Part shown: piece by piece, positions 1 through 9,078 of the stretch
Position numbering within the stretch: the stretch's first letter is position 1
Layout of the letters: each line of letters begins with the position of its first letter
Origin: UBA2365 sp964594045
Lineage (GTDB): Bacteria; Bacteroidota; Bacteroidia; Chitinophagales; Saprospiraceae
Length of the DNA stretch: 64,000 bases
Assembly (NCBI GenBank): GCA_964594045.1
Contig: CAZQKR010000005.1
Coordinates: forward strand, 1-64,000
Direction: 5' to 3'
Program-made: the position numbers and the translations under genes
Notes under the pieces: generated by a model
The model's input: only the letters and a program-made list of their open reading frames with translations
Databases searched by the model: none
Told to the model about the DNA's origin: nothing

Positions 1-41
1 TCCCATGCCACAATATACGAATTATATACGGCATTACATAA

Positions 42-614
42 CTATTTTGGTATTACTCAACAGTTCAGATCGGGACACAGTGTTGGATGAAGCAGAATAT
101 GAATGTGGGTAACAGGATAGACGGTAGTATGGCACAAAGCAATAATGGTACGATTGAAAAACACTGTTTCAACAATGTGGAAGACAGTTGTTCGATCTAC
201 GGAGGTCTTTACCAATGGAATGAAACCATGCAATACACTACTGCTGAGAGCGCCAGGGGAATTTGTCCTGAAGGATTCCATATTCCCTCCGTTGCAGAAT
301 GGAATGTTTTGACCAATTACCTTGGAGGACAATCCGTTGCAGGTGGTAAAATGAAACAAACAGGATTCAGATACTGGCAAAGTCCTAATTTCGGTGCCAC
401 AAATTCGAGTCAATTTACAGGTCTTGCAGGCGGGACATACCGTCCTTTTCCTTACAACGTTTTTTATCTTGTTCGAGAAGCCGGCATTTACTGGACATCA
501 ACAACCAATGGAGGAAATGTCTGGCGCAGGGACTCGCATTATTCATCAGCTGAATTTTCACCCTATTCCTGTGAAAATTACCACTCATTTTCCGTCAGGT
601 GCCTGAAGGATTGA
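42..614 (+). CDS. FISUMP-domain protein, 5' end missing or frame broken
   Basis: The product resembles the Fibrobacter succinogenes major paralogous (FISUMP, TIGR02145) domain, common in secreted Bacteroidota proteins of unknown role. The conserved opening VQIGTQCWMKQNMNVG, the middle CPEGFHIPSVAEWNVL and the ending YHSFSVRCLKD are all visible. The first ATG in this frame is at 87, but the conserved core begins upstream at about 54 (YSTVQIGTQCW). The frame is closed by TAA at 39-41 and has no GTG or TTG start before 87. Frame 1 reads toward the same point and ends NYFGI, which would join the core if one base were missing near 52-56. So this is either a gene running in from the left with a frameshift (real or sequencing error) or a decayed copy. 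The domain is confident; the gene boundary is not. Confidence 0.7.
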   Translation, partial: LFWYYSTVQIGTQCWMKQNMNVGNRIDGSMAQSNNGTIEKHCFNNVEDSCSIYGGLYQWNETMQYTTAESARGICPEGFHIPSVAEWNVLTNYLGGQSVAGGKMKQTGFRYWQSPNFGATNSSQFTGLAGGTYRPFPYNVFYLVREAGIYWTSTTNGGNVWRRDSHYSSAEFSPYSCENYHSFSVRCLKD

Positions 615-711
615 ATTTTAATAAAAGCAGATGTACTTTAATAACTCATTCAACCATTCAAAGTCGGTTATTTTAACTTATTGAAGCAGATGCAATTATT
701 GAGTCGAAGGA

Positions 712-2043
712 CTAAATTCTCCTGCCTGCATATTTTACGACGAAGTACCCAGAGATACTGGCAACCAATGATGCGGCGATCACACCTAATTTTGCCTGCT
801 CTAAATAATCCGATCCTTCAAATGCGAGGCCATTGATAAACAATGACATAGTAAAACCTATTGCAGCCAGAAGTCCCAATCCGATCAAGTGAAGGTTATT
901 CAGATCAGGGGGCCTTTTAATGAAATTCAGACGGATCAGCAGGAAAACAGAACCAAATACCCCAATAAATTTACCCAGGATCAAACCAAAAAACACACCC
1001 AGAAAGACAGGCGAACCCGCATATTGCAAAGATTCTGAAGACACTTCCACTCCCGCATTACTCAGCGCAAACACTGGCAACACAATAAATGCCACGAAGG
1101 GATGTAAGCCGTGTTCCAGCCTCTGCAATGGAGTAAGTGCGTGCTTTGTACTTTGACTGATCTTTTCAAGCAGATGATATTGATTTTCAGAGACAATACC
1201 TTTGCTGTCAGGCTCTTCAGATTTAAACCTGGCGAGCAGATTTTCTATTCGTTCAAGATACTGATTTTTAGTTGACCTGACCTTAACCGGGATGGTCATT
1301 GCTGCGATCACGGCTGCAATCGTTGCGTGAACTCCGGACATTAAAAAAGCCAGCCATAAGCCACCGATACCGATGATACCATAGAACAGTGTGCTCCTGA
1401 CCCCAATTCTGTTGGCCACAATGAGAATGATAAAACTAATTAAACCCAGCCCGAGGGACAGAAAATTGATCTCTGAAGTATAAAAAAACGCGATCACTAA
1501 GACTGCACCAAGGTCATCAACAATTGCGAGAGCGGTCAGGATTACTTTCAGGCTCACAGGTACCTTATCTCCTAACAAATATAGAATCCCTAAAGCAAAG
1601 GCAATATCCGTAGCCATCGGTATCCCCCAGCCTTTTGCAGCTTCGCCTGAAGGGTTCAGACTGAAAAAAATCAAAGCGGGTACGATCATTCCTCCCAATG
1701 CTGCAACTATCGGGAATAAGGCATCTGAAAGTCTGCTCAGCTTGCCCGCAACGATCTCCCGTTTCAGTTCAAGTCCGACCACAAAAAAGAAAACTGCCAT
1801 CAGGCCGTCGTTGATCCAATGGTGTAGCGTTTTTGATACTGAAGCACCGTCGAAGCCAATGGAAAACCTGATCTCCCAAAAATGGTGAAAACTTTCAGCA
1901 AGAGGAGAATTGGCAATAATGATGGCTATGAATGCAGATGCAAATAAAATAATACCGCTGGTGGTGCTTTTACCTATAAATTGGTTAATCGGTTCAAGAA
2001 TCCATTTGTCAACCGGTAATTTTTTATCAATGTTTGATCCCAT
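712..2043 (-). CDS. nhaA: Na+/H+ antiporter NhaA
   Basis: This 443-residue inner-membrane protein exchanges sodium for protons and supports sodium and pH homeostasis. It shows the NhaA hallmarks: the helix with DGLMAVFFFVVGLELKREI, the ATDIAFALGIL segment, and the paired aspartates in LTALAIVDDLGAVLVIAFF that bind the cation. About eleven or twelve hydrophobic segments are readable, and the length fits the family. A charged insert around residues 255-300 (RSTKNQYLERIENLL onward) is the usual variable cytoplasmic loop. It stands alone, convergent with the FISUMP gene, with about 100 bases between the stops. No regulator or SD site is evident upstream. Confidence 0.95.
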   Translation of the reverse strand: MGSNIDKKLPVDKWILEPINQFIGKSTTSGIILFASAFIAIIIANSPLAESFHHFWEIRFSIGFDGASVSKTLHHWINDGLMAVFFFVVGLELKREIVAGKLSRLSDALFPIVAALGGMIVPALIFFSLNPSGEAAKGWGIPMATDIAFALGILYLLGDKVPVSLKVILTALAIVDDLGAVLVIAFFYTSEINFLSLGLGLISFIILIVANRIGVRSTLFYGIIGIGGLWLAFLMSGVHATIAAVIAAMTIPVKVRSTKNQYLERIENLLARFKSEEPDSKGIVSENQYHLLEKISQSTKHALTPLQRLEHGLHPFVAFIVLPVFALSNAGVEVSSESLQYAGSPVFLGVFFGLILGKFIGVFGSVFLLIRLNFIKRPPDLNNLHLIGLGLLAAIGFTMSLFINGLAFEGSDYLEQAKLGVIAASLVASISGYFVVKYAGRRI

Positions 2044-2144
2044 ACAAAATTTTTATCAAGGTATTATTTTAACAAAAAATATGGCATCTTGTTCTAAATC
2101 GATTACAATCGTAAAATACTTTTTTTTCCACGTAACTCCGGAAT

Positions 2145-2181
2145 CAAAAAGCAGAGGCGGCTTCAAACTGAAGTCGCCTCT
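2145..2181 (-). terminator. rho-independent terminator of the 226-residue barrel gene
   Basis: Twelve-base arms AGAGGCGGCTTC (2153-2164) and GAAGTCGCCTCT (2170-2181) enclose a five-base loop. Read on the minus strand the hairpin is followed by GCTTTTTG, 56 bases past the stop of the gene at 2237. One position is a G-U pair on the plus-strand RNA and an A-C mismatch on the minus-strand RNA, so the structure may work in both directions. Confidence 0.65.
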
Positions 2182-2236
2182 TATTTTATCCATTCTATAA
2201 CCTCCTGATTTTGTATAAAACAGGCTTATATCTGCA

Positions 2237-2917
2237 TCAGAAAACTTTAAAAGCTACACCAAGTTTCCCGAAAAATGTCTGGTCGTATTCATTTCCAATG
2301 GTTTTCTCTGCCCGATCAGCAGTCCAGCCGAATCCGTCAGTATCTTTATTGATCCATGAGAAGGAGCCAAAAACAGCAATACGTTCCGTAATTTCATAAT
2401 CACCCAATATAGAAACCCCGATTCCCGTAGCAGCATGGTCTGCATTGAAAGTACTGCCTGTACCATTAACTACCAAAGGTAAGCCGACCGTAAAACCTGC
2501 AGCTATGCTGGCTTTTCTTGAAACTGCTTCTGCAACGGAGCTGACCTCTTCAGGAAACTCTTTTTTACTCAGGTTAAATTTTAATCCCGGATAAATTGTC
2601 AGATTTGCCAGGGTCGTATTTCTTGTTCTGAAGTTGCCATCTTTCGGGTTCCAGGAATAAAATACACCCAACTCACCACCAAAAAAGAATTTTTTGAAAA
2701 TATTCGGAGTATAATTATACTGAAGATTCAAACCCAGGTTAATTGGATAGGAATATTCCTGATTACAATCATAAATACCAGTATGTAAACCAATCATAAG
2801 ATCTGACTCGGAACCAATAAGTCTTTGCTCCTGAACTACAGTATTTTGTGAAATTAATGGGTATGTAAATATGACCATTGCAAATAAGGATAACACATTG
2901 CGTAAAGAACTTCTCAT
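2237..2917 (-). CDS. outer-membrane-like beta-barrel protein, unknown role
   Basis: The 226-residue product begins with a signal peptide (MRSSLRNVLSLFAMVIFTYP, cut near LISQ). It continues with alternating polar and hydrophobic strands such as LGLNLQYNYTP, FFFGGELGVFYSW and IAVFGSFSWI, and ends in phenylalanine (FGKLGVAFKVF), as outer-membrane barrels usually do. The size suits an 8-strand barrel of the general Bacteroidota OMP_b-brl type. No specific family is recognised. It is monocistronic, with a terminator downstream and about 180 bases separating it from the sigma-factor partner gene. Start choice rests on the signal peptide beginning at this ATG. Confidence 0.75.
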   Translation of the reverse strand: MRSSLRNVLSLFAMVIFTYPLISQNTVVQEQRLIGSESDLMIGLHTGIYDCNQEYSYPINLGLNLQYNYTPNIFKKFFFGGELGVFYSWNPKDGNFRTRNTTLANLTIYPGLKFNLSKKEFPEEVSSVAEAVSRKASIAAGFTVGLPLVVNGTGSTFNADHAATGIGVSILGDYEITERIAVFGSFSWINKDTDGFGWTADRAEKTIGNEYDQTFFGKLGVAFKVF

Positions 2918-3099
2918 TATTTTAAATTTAGGTTGAAGGTAATAAAATTAATGTCACAGAAACAAAAATACAATATAATTCAATAACTTTCCAGCTTAGG
3001 CTACAAAAAAAATGTTAAAATACTGAATAGCTGAATTTTTCTTCAGATTTTATCTAAATTGACCTTAACTGGCAGATGAAAAAAATAAGCTTCAGGATA

Positions 3100-4623
3100 T
3101 CAGTTCAGGCTGACTGACACTCCAGTCTTTAAGTGAACATTGTGAAATTTATCATGGTTGGGGCCAAACCCATTCCCTGCAATTTCATATTGCAGCATAG
3201 GTTCGGCAAAAACATAGATATCTTTTGCAACCTTCCGTTTCAATCCAACACCGAAATCTGCGCTGCAGGATACATTGGGAATCAATTCGCCATCATCCAA
3301 AATACCGTATTCGAAAGTTTTTTTACTGTATAGACTATTGACAAATGAAGGATTGGTCCTCAAATTCTCGATCAGATATGCCAGACCGTTGGCATTTTCC
3401 TCCATTTCATAACTTGCATCCAAGACTGCATTGACTGTGATACCTGCCTTGCAATAAATCTCCCAGAGCCTGTTTTTGAATATTTCATATGAAGCCTGCA
3501 AAGGCACCCGGATACTTTTAATGGCAATACTTTTCAAATAGATCGATTTCCCATCCTCAATGTATTCCTCAATTCGCCGGGGTGAATAATCCATGCTGCC
3601 ATACTCCACGCCTGTATTGATACCTGCTTTATTTAAATTTACTCCGGCAGTAAATCCTAATCCGGCATCAAAACGGAGAAGGGAATATCCGGGCTCATTG
3701 AAAACCTGATCAAACGGTGACTGAATAAAACTTAACGACGGATTTGTATAAGCAGCCAGATAAAACCCTGGCTTAGTGTTTAGTTCAATACTTTCTGCAG
3801 GATTGACAGATTCAAGGTTCGAAGTTGAATTAACAGATTCCTGATGGGCAATAACCGGATTTTGGTTTTCAGACTGAACAGCAAATGCCTGATCAGATGC
3901 CTCAGCTCCGGGATGTTGGTCATTTGGAAAATTGCCTGGTGATCGTTCATCAATAGTGATCACAATGGACCATTCAAATGCATTGAAATTTAACTTATTA
4001 TGACCAGGAAATTTGAACCGTGGGTTGACCATTGAAATCATCCTATCCACCGTTAAACCTCCAAAGTAAATGTTTTCTGATTGATGACTGACCGGTTGAA
4101 ATATCCCTGTGTACTGATCTCCGGTTGTTTGAGCAATGGGTAAGTTTTGACCTGAAAATTCATGACCAATGCCTGATCCATTTGCTTTACCTGTCAATAT
4201 TTCTTCAGTTACTTCAATGGATCCACCTGGGTCAGCAGCAGAATCAGATGCAGGCCTGGTTTTTACCGCAATATCTTGACTATCAGTAGTGTTGATAAAA
4301 TCAGGGAAAAGCTGAAATGTCAACATTGCAAACAAAAGCAAAGCAGCAGCTGAGGAAAGCTGGAATAAAATCACACGCTGCCGTACTGTCCTTCTTCGGG
4401 CTAATTCCTTTTCAAACCTGAACCAGCTATCCTCAGAATAGCTGACCTTAGTGCTATTCAATTTTGCAGCGATCATGGAATCAAAACCAGAATCAGTAGC
4501 TATTTGTGACTCATTTTCCCATTGATCAATCATAGCTGACATCATCTGCCAGTTGGGTTTCCCTTCACTTTCCATCGCTTCAACCCGTGATTTTATCAAT
4601 TGATCAAATAATTTATTATCCAT
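3100..4623 (-). CDS. membrane-anchored sigma-factor partner with C-terminal barrel-like domain
   Basis: This 507-residue protein is probably the anti-sigma factor for the ECF sigma gene it overlaps by 8 bases. Residues 1-80 are cytoplasmic-looking and hold two similar copies of a motif: FDQLIKSRVEA with NWQMMSAMI, and FDSMIAAKLNS with SWFRFEKEL. One transmembrane helix lies at about 84-105, after RRRTVRQR. A low-complexity Ser/Gln/Asn/Glu-rich stretch follows to about residue 290. The C-terminal 210 residues read as beta-strands of the PorT/OMP_b-brl kind (AGVNLNKAGINTGVEYGS, ending LKTGVSVSLN). Such two-gene units are common in Bacteroidota. The anti-sigma role is inferred from position, topology and the N-terminal motif. 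The ligand or signal is unknown. Confidence 0.7.
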   Translation of the reverse strand: MDNKLFDQLIKSRVEAMESEGKPNWQMMSAMIDQWENESQIATDSGFDSMIAAKLNSTKVSYSEDSWFRFEKELARRRTVRQRVILFQLSSAAALLLFAMLTFQLFPDFINTTDSQDIAVKTRPASDSAADPGGSIEVTEEILTGKANGSGIGHEFSGQNLPIAQTTGDQYTGIFQPVSHQSENIYFGGLTVDRMISMVNPRFKFPGHNKLNFNAFEWSIVITIDERSPGNFPNDQHPGAEASDQAFAVQSENQNPVIAHQESVNSTSNLESVNPAESIELNTKPGFYLAAYTNPSLSFIQSPFDQVFNEPGYSLLRFDAGLGFTAGVNLNKAGINTGVEYGSMDYSPRRIEEYIEDGKSIYLKSIAIKSIRVPLQASYEIFKNRLWEIYCKAGITVNAVLDASYEMEENANGLAYLIENLRTNPSFVNSLYSKKTFEYGILDDGELIPNVSCSADFGVGLKRKVAKDIYVFAEPMLQYEIAGNGFGPNHDKFHNVHLKTGVSVSLN

Positions 4624-5176
4624 AAAAACCTGCTTTCGATAATAGAATTTCTTTTAGTTTATTCCTGGCTTTGACCAGGTTGGACCTCGAAGTGCTTTCT
4701 GTAATGTTCAGTTGATCAGCTATTTCCCTGTGTGAATATCCTTCAACAACAAACATATTGAACACCGTCCTGTACGTAGGGCTCAACATCCTCAAAGCAT
4801 CGATGATCTCTTTTTCGGATAAACTGCTGATCACATCCGCTTTATCTGTCTTCAACTGAATGACCGGAGTGATCTCCTCGGTCTGTTTTCTTTTCTTTTC
4901 CCGATAATGATCTATGGCAGAATTGACCATGATCCTTCTCATCCATGATATGAGCGAACTCCCTGACTGGTATTTTGAAATGTTCTTAAAAATTTTTATA
5001 AACCCGTCATGGATAATATCCCTGGCGTCTTCATCATTCTGTGCATATCGCAAGCAAACCGGATACAGAAGACTGTAATTGTCTTCATAAAGCTTTCTCA
5101 TCGCCCACCTCTCCTTTTTTTGGATGGCGATCAATAAGTTGTCTTCTTCCTGGTTAATACTCAACACGTAACTCAT
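4616..5176 (-). CDS. ECF-family RNA polymerase sigma factor
   Basis: A 186-residue group 4 sigma factor. Region 2 spans about 25-90 (LYPVCLRYAQNDEDARDIIH, with the -10 recognition helix around SWMRRIMVNSAIDHYREKK), and region 4 about 125-180 (MLSPTYRTVFNMFVVEGYSH, REIADQLNITESTSRSNLVK). The lengths fit the Bacteroidota sigma-70 family with no extra domain. Its stop overlaps the ATG of the next gene by 8 bases, so the pair is translationally coupled. The regulon cannot be deduced from this window; the outer-membrane-like end of its partner suggests an envelope signal. Confidence 0.93.
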   Translation of the reverse strand: MSYVLSINQEEDNLLIAIQKKERWAMRKLYEDNYSLLYPVCLRYAQNDEDARDIIHDGFIKIFKNISKYQSGSSLISWMRRIMVNSAIDHYREKKRKQTEEITPVIQLKTDKADVISSLSEKEIIDALRMLSPTYRTVFNMFVVEGYSHREIADQLNITESTSRSNLVKARNKLKEILLSKAGFYG

Positions 5177-5604
5177 TTATACCCACATTAAACTTCGAAC
5201 ATACGCCAAAATATTTAAGAATTGGTTGTCATGTTAACGAAAAAGTTCGCACACAGTATTTTCACCAATTCAACCCTCCGATTTCCGAAATAGTTCAATT
5301 ATCCCGGTATTTAAGCCGGATCAAGACTTCGGGACCGAAGAAAATGATTTTTCATCCGGAAGACTTGCACAGTATCAAAACTGTCAATATAACGAAGTAA
5401 ATATGGATTTGCTGCTTTTGATCCTCAATAAACTACAAATCTTATTTTTACCCTGAAAAAGCCTGAATTTCAATTAAAATATATATTGGCGCAGATAATG
5501 GTTTTGCTTTCCAGAAGTGGTCATGCTTGATTGTATGTAGTGAACGTTTATTTCATCAGATAATATATACGCAAACATCAGGTTTCCGCTGCAATTTTTG
5601 GTGG
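5177..5604. other. 428-base intergenic region between the sigma gene and the suf operon end
   Basis: No coding sequence stands out on either strand. It must hold the sigma-gene promoter, but no clean TAnnTTTG element is visible. A tight inverted repeat CTTCGGGACCGAAG occurs at 5327-5340 without a T-run. No convincing terminator follows sufT. Confidence 0.5.
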
Positions 5605-5934
5605 TTACAGCATCCCAAGTTGCAATTGAGCCAGTTCAGAAGCCATTTCCGGTTTCCATGCAGGCGTAAAAGTCAATTCAAGGTCAACATCCGTTACACC
5701 CTTGACCATCAGTGATTTCTGCTGAACTTCCATGGGAAGGGATTCTGCAACAGGGCAATTTGGCGTTGTCAGGGTCATCACAATGTGGGCAACTCCTTTT
5801 TCATTAACCTCAACTGAATAGATCAGACCCAATTCATAGATATCTATAGGGATTTCAGGATCATAAACCGTTTTTAACTGAAAAACAATATCTTCAGCCA
5901 GTTGTTGACGCTCTTCCAAACTCAGTGTACTCAT
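5605..5934 (-). CDS. SufT-like DUF59 (MIP18 family) iron-sulfur assembly protein
   Basis: A 109-residue protein of the DUF59/MIP18/PaaD-like family, which helps mature iron-sulfur proteins. It shows TVYDPEIPIDIYELGLIYSV, the family core with the DPE motif, then MTLTTPNCPVAESL, whose cysteine is the usual conserved one, and a closing VDVDLELTFTP-like strand (VTDVDLELTFTPAWKP). It is the last gene of the suf operon, 9 bases after sufE. This placement is typical for Bacteroidota and supports a role in SUF assembly or cluster delivery. The label sufT is a family name; no experimental link is implied. Confidence 0.88.
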   Translation of the reverse strand: MSTLSLEERQQLAEDIVFQLKTVYDPEIPIDIYELGLIYSVEVNEKGVAHIVMTLTTPNCPVAESLPMEVQQKSLMVKGVTDVDLELTFTPAWKPEMASELAQLQLGML

Positions 5935-5943
5935 CTTTGCAAT

Positions 5944-6366
5944 TCAATTTTGCCTGGCTTTGAAATCCAGTGCTTTTGTTTTCATTTTTTCTACCATGGA
6001 TAAAAGGCCGTTTGCCCGGTTTGGGCTCAAATGCTCTTCCAGACCAATAGTCCGTATAAAACCCAGGTCGGCCTGTATGAGTTCATCCGGCAAATGTCCT
6101 GACAGCACTCTGAGCAATATGGCCACAATTCCTTTCGGGATCAGGGCATCACTGTCCGCTTTAAAAATCACCTTTCCGTCTTCAAGGCTTGCATGTAACC
6201 AGACTTTTGACTGGCATCCTGTTACAAGATTTGAATCCGTTTTGTACTGCTCATCCAACGGCTCGAGTTTTTTACCAAGATCAATGATGTAATTGTATTT
6301 GTCCATCCAATCATCAAACAACTCAAACTCTTCTATAACTTCCTTCTCTCTATCCTGAATTGACAT
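5944..6366 (-). CDS. sufE: cysteine desulfurase activator SufE
   Basis: A 140-residue SufE. It accepts persulfide sulfur from SufS and hands it to the SufBCD scaffold. The acceptor cysteine is Cys51 in NLVTGCQSKVWL, at the same number as in Escherichia coli SufE. GHLPDELIQADLGFIRTIGL and HLSPNRANGLLSMVEKMK match the rest of the fold. The length is normal. It lies 11 bases after sufS and 9 before the SufT-like gene, inside the operon. Confidence 0.95.
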   Translation of the reverse strand: MSIQDREKEVIEEFELFDDWMDKYNYIIDLGKKLEPLDEQYKTDSNLVTGCQSKVWLHASLEDGKVIFKADSDALIPKGIVAILLRVLSGHLPDELIQADLGFIRTIGLEEHLSPNRANGLLSMVEKMKTKALDFKARQN

Positions 6367-6377
6367 TTTTTATCAAT

Positions 6378-7598
6378 TTAACTTAACATTGCCCTGGTTT
6401 TTACCAAAGCATCAACAAATATATCCATTTCTTCAATTGTGTTATAAAATGACAATGAAGCTCTTAAAGTTCCACTCAACCCTGCTTTATCATGCAACAC
6501 CTGGGTACAATGATAACCCGTCCTGCAGGCAATGCCAAATTTATCCAGTAACGTACCCAGATCATAAGCATGTACACCGTCGATATGCAATGCAAAAATC
6601 GGCACTTTTTCGGCTGAATTTCCAAAAATACGTACGAACCCAAGATCGTTCAGTCGGCCTGAAAGATATGTGAACAGTTCTTTTTCCTTAGACTGAATAC
6701 TCTCCCACCCAATCCCATCCAGGAAATCGATGGCTGCACCCAAACCGATCACACCCGAAACATTAGGTGTTCCTGCTTCAAGTCTTTGGGGCAATGATTT
6801 GAATGTGGTATGATCAGTATCCACATGATCAACCATGCCACCGCCAAAATTCATTGGTTTTAACTGATCAAGGACATCTTTCTTTCCGTAAAGTATGCCG
6901 ATTCCCATCGGACCGAACATTTTATGGGCTGAAAAGCAGTAAAAATCGCAATCCATTTCCTTTACGTTCACATCACCATGGACAATGCCCTGGGCGCCAT
7001 CGATCAAAACCATACAACCATATTGATGGGCTAATGCGGTCAGTTTTCTGACGGGATTAATGGTACCCAGCACATTTGATACGTGGGTGAGCGCCAGAAT
7101 TTTGGTTTTAGGGTTCAATAACCGCTCAAATTCCTCAATATCCAAAGTTCCGTCTTTGCTGACAGGAGCCAATTTCAATACCGCACCCGTACTGCGTGCA
7201 AGCTGCTGCCATGGGATCATGTTGGAGTGGTGTTCCATCTCCGAGATGAGAATTTCATCTCCCTGTACCAGATGATCATACAATCCATTGGCTACCAGAT
7301 TGATGCTGCCTGTAGTGCCGCTGGTGAAAATAATTTCTTCCCGGCTTTCGGCGTGAATAAAATTTTTAACCTGATTTCGCACCTGGTCAAAAGCGTCTGA
7401 GGACAATTGGCTGAACCGGTAATTTCCCCTGTGTACATTGCTGTTGATGGTGGAGTAATAATCAGAAATGGCATCTATTACCCGTATTGGTTTCAATGAC
7501 GTGGCTGCAGCATCCAAATAAATTACAGGCTTACCGTAAACCTGCATCTGAAGAGCCGGAAAAGCCGCTCTCACCTCCAAAGGATCGAGCATTTTCAT
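6378..7598 (-). CDS. sufS: cysteine desulfurase SufS
   Basis: A 406-residue PLP enzyme that takes sulfur from cysteine to form a persulfide for iron-sulfur clusters. The PLP lysine is Lys226 in CFSAHKMFGPMGIG and the catalytic cysteine is Cys364 in CRTGYHCTQVLH, the same numbers as in E. coli SufS. Other family landmarks are YLDAAATSLKP, NVHRGNYRFS and TSGTTGSINLVAN. It starts immediately after the sufD stop with no spacer, suggesting coupled translation. A second in-frame ATG two codons in (MKMLD) could also be the start. Confidence 0.97.
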   Translation of the reverse strand: MKMLDPLEVRAAFPALQMQVYGKPVIYLDAAATSLKPIRVIDAISDYYSTINSNVHRGNYRFSQLSSDAFDQVRNQVKNFIHAESREEIIFTSGTTGSINLVANGLYDHLVQGDEILISEMEHHSNMIPWQQLARSTGAVLKLAPVSKDGTLDIEEFERLLNPKTKILALTHVSNVLGTINPVRKLTALAHQYGCMVLIDGAQGIVHGDVNVKEMDCDFYCFSAHKMFGPMGIGILYGKKDVLDQLKPMNFGGGMVDHVDTDHTTFKSLPQRLEAGTPNVSGVIGLGAAIDFLDGIGWESIQSKEKELFTYLSGRLNDLGFVRIFGNSAEKVPIFALHIDGVHAYDLGTLLDKFGIACRTGYHCTQVLHDKAGLSGTLRASLSFYNTIEEMDIFVDALVKTRAMLS

Positions 7599-8873
7599 TT
7601 ATTGATGTAATTTTTGTTCAATCTTGTCTTCCAATTTCAGCCGGAATCCGTCATGAGTGCAAATATCCAGAATTTCTCCCAAAAAAGCCTTAACCAGGAA
7701 TTCTTTTGCTTTAGCCTCGCTTAATCCCCTGCTCCGCAGATAGAACAAGGCATTTTCATCCAGTTGACCAATCGTCGCACCGTGACTGCATTTAACGTCA
7801 TCCGCATAAATCTCCAAAAATGGCTTTGCATATGCATTTGCACTGTCTGACAATAGGATATTCCTGTTTTTTTGGTAGGCATTTGTTTTTTGAGCATCCT
7901 GCCTTACAAGAATATGGCCATTGAAGACTGATGTTCCTTCTCCTTTCAACACCCCTTTGAAAAGCTCATTGCTTTGACAATTGGGGTATGCATGATCGAT
8001 AAAAACCTGATTATCTACCTGTTCACCGGTTCCGGGAAGATATACCCCATAAACATTGGATGTACTTCCTTCATCGTTCAGACGAACGTGAACTTCATTC
8101 CGAATCATCCCACCACAAATACTCGCGTTCAGGACGGTACTTTCAGAATCCCTTTCCTGGTTTATAAAAATATTATTTACCGCCGCAGTTCCCAAACCCT
8201 GGTCCTGTTCTTTACAATACATCAATCTTGATCCATTCCCGACGTAAATTTCTGTTACTGAATTCATAAAGCCAGACTGGTCAATGTCAGTCAGATCACT
8301 CTGTATGAGGCTGACATCTGCCAGATCTTCAACGATGATCAGGTTTCGCATCAGTTCAAAGCCATTGTTGTTTCTCCTTTCCAGTAAAAGATAAATACTT
8401 TTATCCAACCTTGAAGCTTTAGGAAAATACATGAATAAGCCCTGGTCAGTCAATGCATTGTTAAGCGCCGTTAAACCATTCAAATCCTGTTTGGCATAAC
8501 GGTTAAAATGCTTTTCGAACAGAGCTGGAAATATTTCAGCACCTGACTTCAGACTACCTATCCATGCTCCTGAATGATGCCTCCAAAATGAATTGGAAAA
8601 ATCATAAGCTGTGTCTACACTGATATAAATGGTGTTTTCATCTTCAGTCACCACAAAATCCGATCTTTTACTCAAACCCGGATCAACAGGGACATATTCA
8701 TTTTTATCAATGAACTTTCTGACAACAGATTTTTGCCATTTTTCCAATCTGGCATGTGGAAAACCTTTCTCTTCAAATAAGCGTATGGCATCCAGTCTGT
8801 CCAAACCAGCCAATGGTGGCAAATCTGCCTTTTTATCTTTAAAATATTGAATCAGTTTTTCTTTCATTCTCAT
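7599..8873 (-). CDS. sufD: Fe-S cluster assembly scaffold subunit SufD
   Basis: A 424-residue SufD, partner of SufB and SufC in the scaffold complex. The C-terminal beta-helix core is recognisable: VYGVYLPGTGEQVDNQVFID, FNGHILVRQDAQKTNAYQ, YADDVKCSHGATIGQLDENA and FYLRSRGLSEAKAKEFLVKAF. The CSHGATIG segment holds the conserved histidine. An N-terminal helical region covers roughly the first 110 residues. A second ATG at the third codon (MRMKEK) is possible. A 205-base gap separates it from sufC upstream, the only large gap in the operon. No promoter element was recognised there. Confidence 0.95.
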   Translation of the reverse strand: MRMKEKLIQYFKDKKADLPPLAGLDRLDAIRLFEEKGFPHARLEKWQKSVVRKFIDKNEYVPVDPGLSKRSDFVVTEDENTIYISVDTAYDFSNSFWRHHSGAWIGSLKSGAEIFPALFEKHFNRYAKQDLNGLTALNNALTDQGLFMYFPKASRLDKSIYLLLERRNNNGFELMRNLIIVEDLADVSLIQSDLTDIDQSGFMNSVTEIYVGNGSRLMYCKEQDQGLGTAAVNNIFINQERDSESTVLNASICGGMIRNEVHVRLNDEGSTSNVYGVYLPGTGEQVDNQVFIDHAYPNCQSNELFKGVLKGEGTSVFNGHILVRQDAQKTNAYQKNRNILLSDSANAYAKPFLEIYADDVKCSHGATIGQLDENALFYLRSRGLSEAKAKEFLVKAFLGEILDICTHDGFRLKLEDKIEQKLHQ

Positions 8874-9078
8874 CTGATTGACGGTATCAGTAAATTATTC
8901 AATCTCCACTTATACAACAAATTGTAAAAATCAAATAATATTATTGATCCGTATATATTAAAAGTTGCAATTCAAATCCAGACAATTAAACGTCAGTTAG
9001 AAAAAATTGAATGTTTTTATCAAAAAAATTTGGCCCAGGCTTAAATCCATCCAAAAAACCAAATTATTCATGCCCCGA

